Source of the DNA: Boseongicola sp. SB0675_bin_26
GTDB lineage: Bacteria; Pseudomonadota; Alphaproteobacteria; Rhodobacterales; Rhodobacteraceae
Assembly (NCBI GenBank): GCA_009843725.1
Contig: VYCX01000257.1
Span: 1 to 7,143 of the forward strand
Length of the DNA: 7,143 nucleotides
Reading direction: 5' to 3'
Shown one piece after another: positions 6,516 to 7,143 of this stretch. Below the pieces are notes generated by a model. The model searched no databases and had not been told where the DNA came from. It saw only the letters and a list, made by a program, of their open reading frames with translations. Made by a program: the position numbers and the translations under genes. Every line of letters starts with the position of its first letter. Position 1 is the stretch's first letter.

Positions 6516-7143
6516 ATGTTCCCCGGATTGGCACTGCAAGTAGTCGATCATGCCGCGCATGATCGAAACGTCGAAAAGCTGCGAAATGCCGGCATAGTTC
6601 TTCCCAGGATTCTGGAACTTGCCGATCCCACGGTTCATCTTGCCTCGAAGTCCGTGGAAATCGCCGATGTCGATCCCGATGGGCCTGACGCCCGCAATCT
6701 GTTTCGGGTGCATTGGCACAATGGCATGGACCGGAGAAGCCTGGTTGATGTGCCGGAACATGTCGTTCTCCCGGAAGCCCTGACTGGAGTAAGGGCCAGG
6801 ATAGCAGTGGCTTTGGGAAACCGTTTTCCGATGATCGGCACGCACAAGGTGCTTGCAGCCTATGGATGCCTGATTCCGCGTCTGCTTTCCGGTGCCTTCG
6901 ATGCAACCAGGCATCGGGCCGTCTGGCCGTCGACAGGCAACTATTGCCGTGGCGGTGTGGCGATCGCCACAGTGCTGGGATGCCGGTCGATTGCCGTACT
7001 GCCCGAGGGCATGAGCCGAGAACGGTTCGACTGGCTCAATCGGTGGCGCGTGGACCCCGAAGACATCCATCGTACGCCGGGCACTGAAAGCAACGTGAAG
7101 GAGATCTACGACGCCTGCAATGCCTTGGCCAAGGATCCGGAGA
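6516..7143 (+). CDS. PLP-dependent fold-type II enzyme (cysteine synthase/threonine dehydratase superfamily), 3' truncated by the window
   Basis: The frame is open for 209 codons to the window edge. AAGGAG (6505-6510) sits 5 bases before ATG 6516. [14 protein letters not shown] (106-119) carries the expected Schiff-base lysine, Lys111, and [10 protein letters not shown] (138-147) is the Ser/Thr-Gly-Asn loop that contacts PLP, with Asn142. AVLPEGMS (160-167) and [11 protein letters not shown] (186-196) are conserved strands and loops of the beta-elimination/replacement superfamily. Lys111 lies about 65 residues later than in ordinary cysteine synthases, so there is an N-terminal extension with no known motif. 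The style matches a roughly 450-residue family usually annotated as cysteine synthase-like. In eut clusters the PLP enzyme EutB has this fold and removes a hydroxyl group by dehydration; a similar beta-elimination here is possible, not shown. Confidence 0.9.
   Translation, partial: MFPGLALQVVDHAAHDRNVEKLRNAGIVLPRILELADPTVHLASKSVEIADVDPDGPDARNLFRVHWHNGMDRRSLVDVPEHVVLPEALTGVRARIAVALGNRFPMIGTHKVLAAYGCLIPRLLSGAFDATRHRAVWPSTGNYCRGGVAIATVLGCRSIAVLPEGMSRERFDWLNRWRVDPEDIHRTPGTESNVKEIYDACNALAKDPE

Overview
The window reads as a piece of a GC-rich alphaproteobacterial genome (Hyphomicrobiales or Rhodobacterales are the likeliest orders, judged from protein style and codon use; this is inference). It carries one long plus-strand catabolic gene cluster. 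No rRNA, tRNA, CRISPR array or transposase gene was seen.

Layout. The first ~49 bases may be the tail of an upstream gene. A ~350-base leader follows (50-401), with an operator-like inverted repeat (62-87) and a hairpin (342-372) just before the first gene. Then come: a class II aldolase/adducin-family protein (402-1154); an Asp/Glu racemase-superfamily protein of the EutA / maleate isomerase / arylmalonate decarboxylase type (1233-2105) with a strange C-terminal tail over an inverted repeat; an M20D amidohydrolase/deacetylase (2206-3360); a creatinase-like M24 'pita-bread' hydrolase that has lost all five metal ligands (3357-4508, overlapping the M20 gene by 4 bases); a 440-base stretch that looks like a broken or unrecognised small gene (4509-4963); a second M24 protein that keeps all five metal ligands (4953-6128); a 390-base stretch holding what looks like the decayed N-terminus of a citrate synthase/citryl-CoA lyase-like gene (6220-6461); and the 5' part of a fold-type II PLP-dependent enzyme (6516 to the window edge).

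How it may work together (inference). Metal-free M24 hydrolase, M20 deacetylase, EutA-like protein and PLP fold-type II enzyme recall the parts list of ectoine/hydroxyectoine utilisation clusters (eut/doe genes), where an M24 enzyme opens the ring and a deacylase removes acetate. Here there are two different M24 proteins plus a class II aldolase, and the first M24 resembles creatinase at its active site more than ectoine hydrolase. The best guess is a pathway for a small non-peptide C-N compound (cyclic amide, amidine, guanidino or N-acyl amino acid) whose substrate is unknown. The two degraded-looking stretches suggest an accessory region under decay or recent rearrangement.
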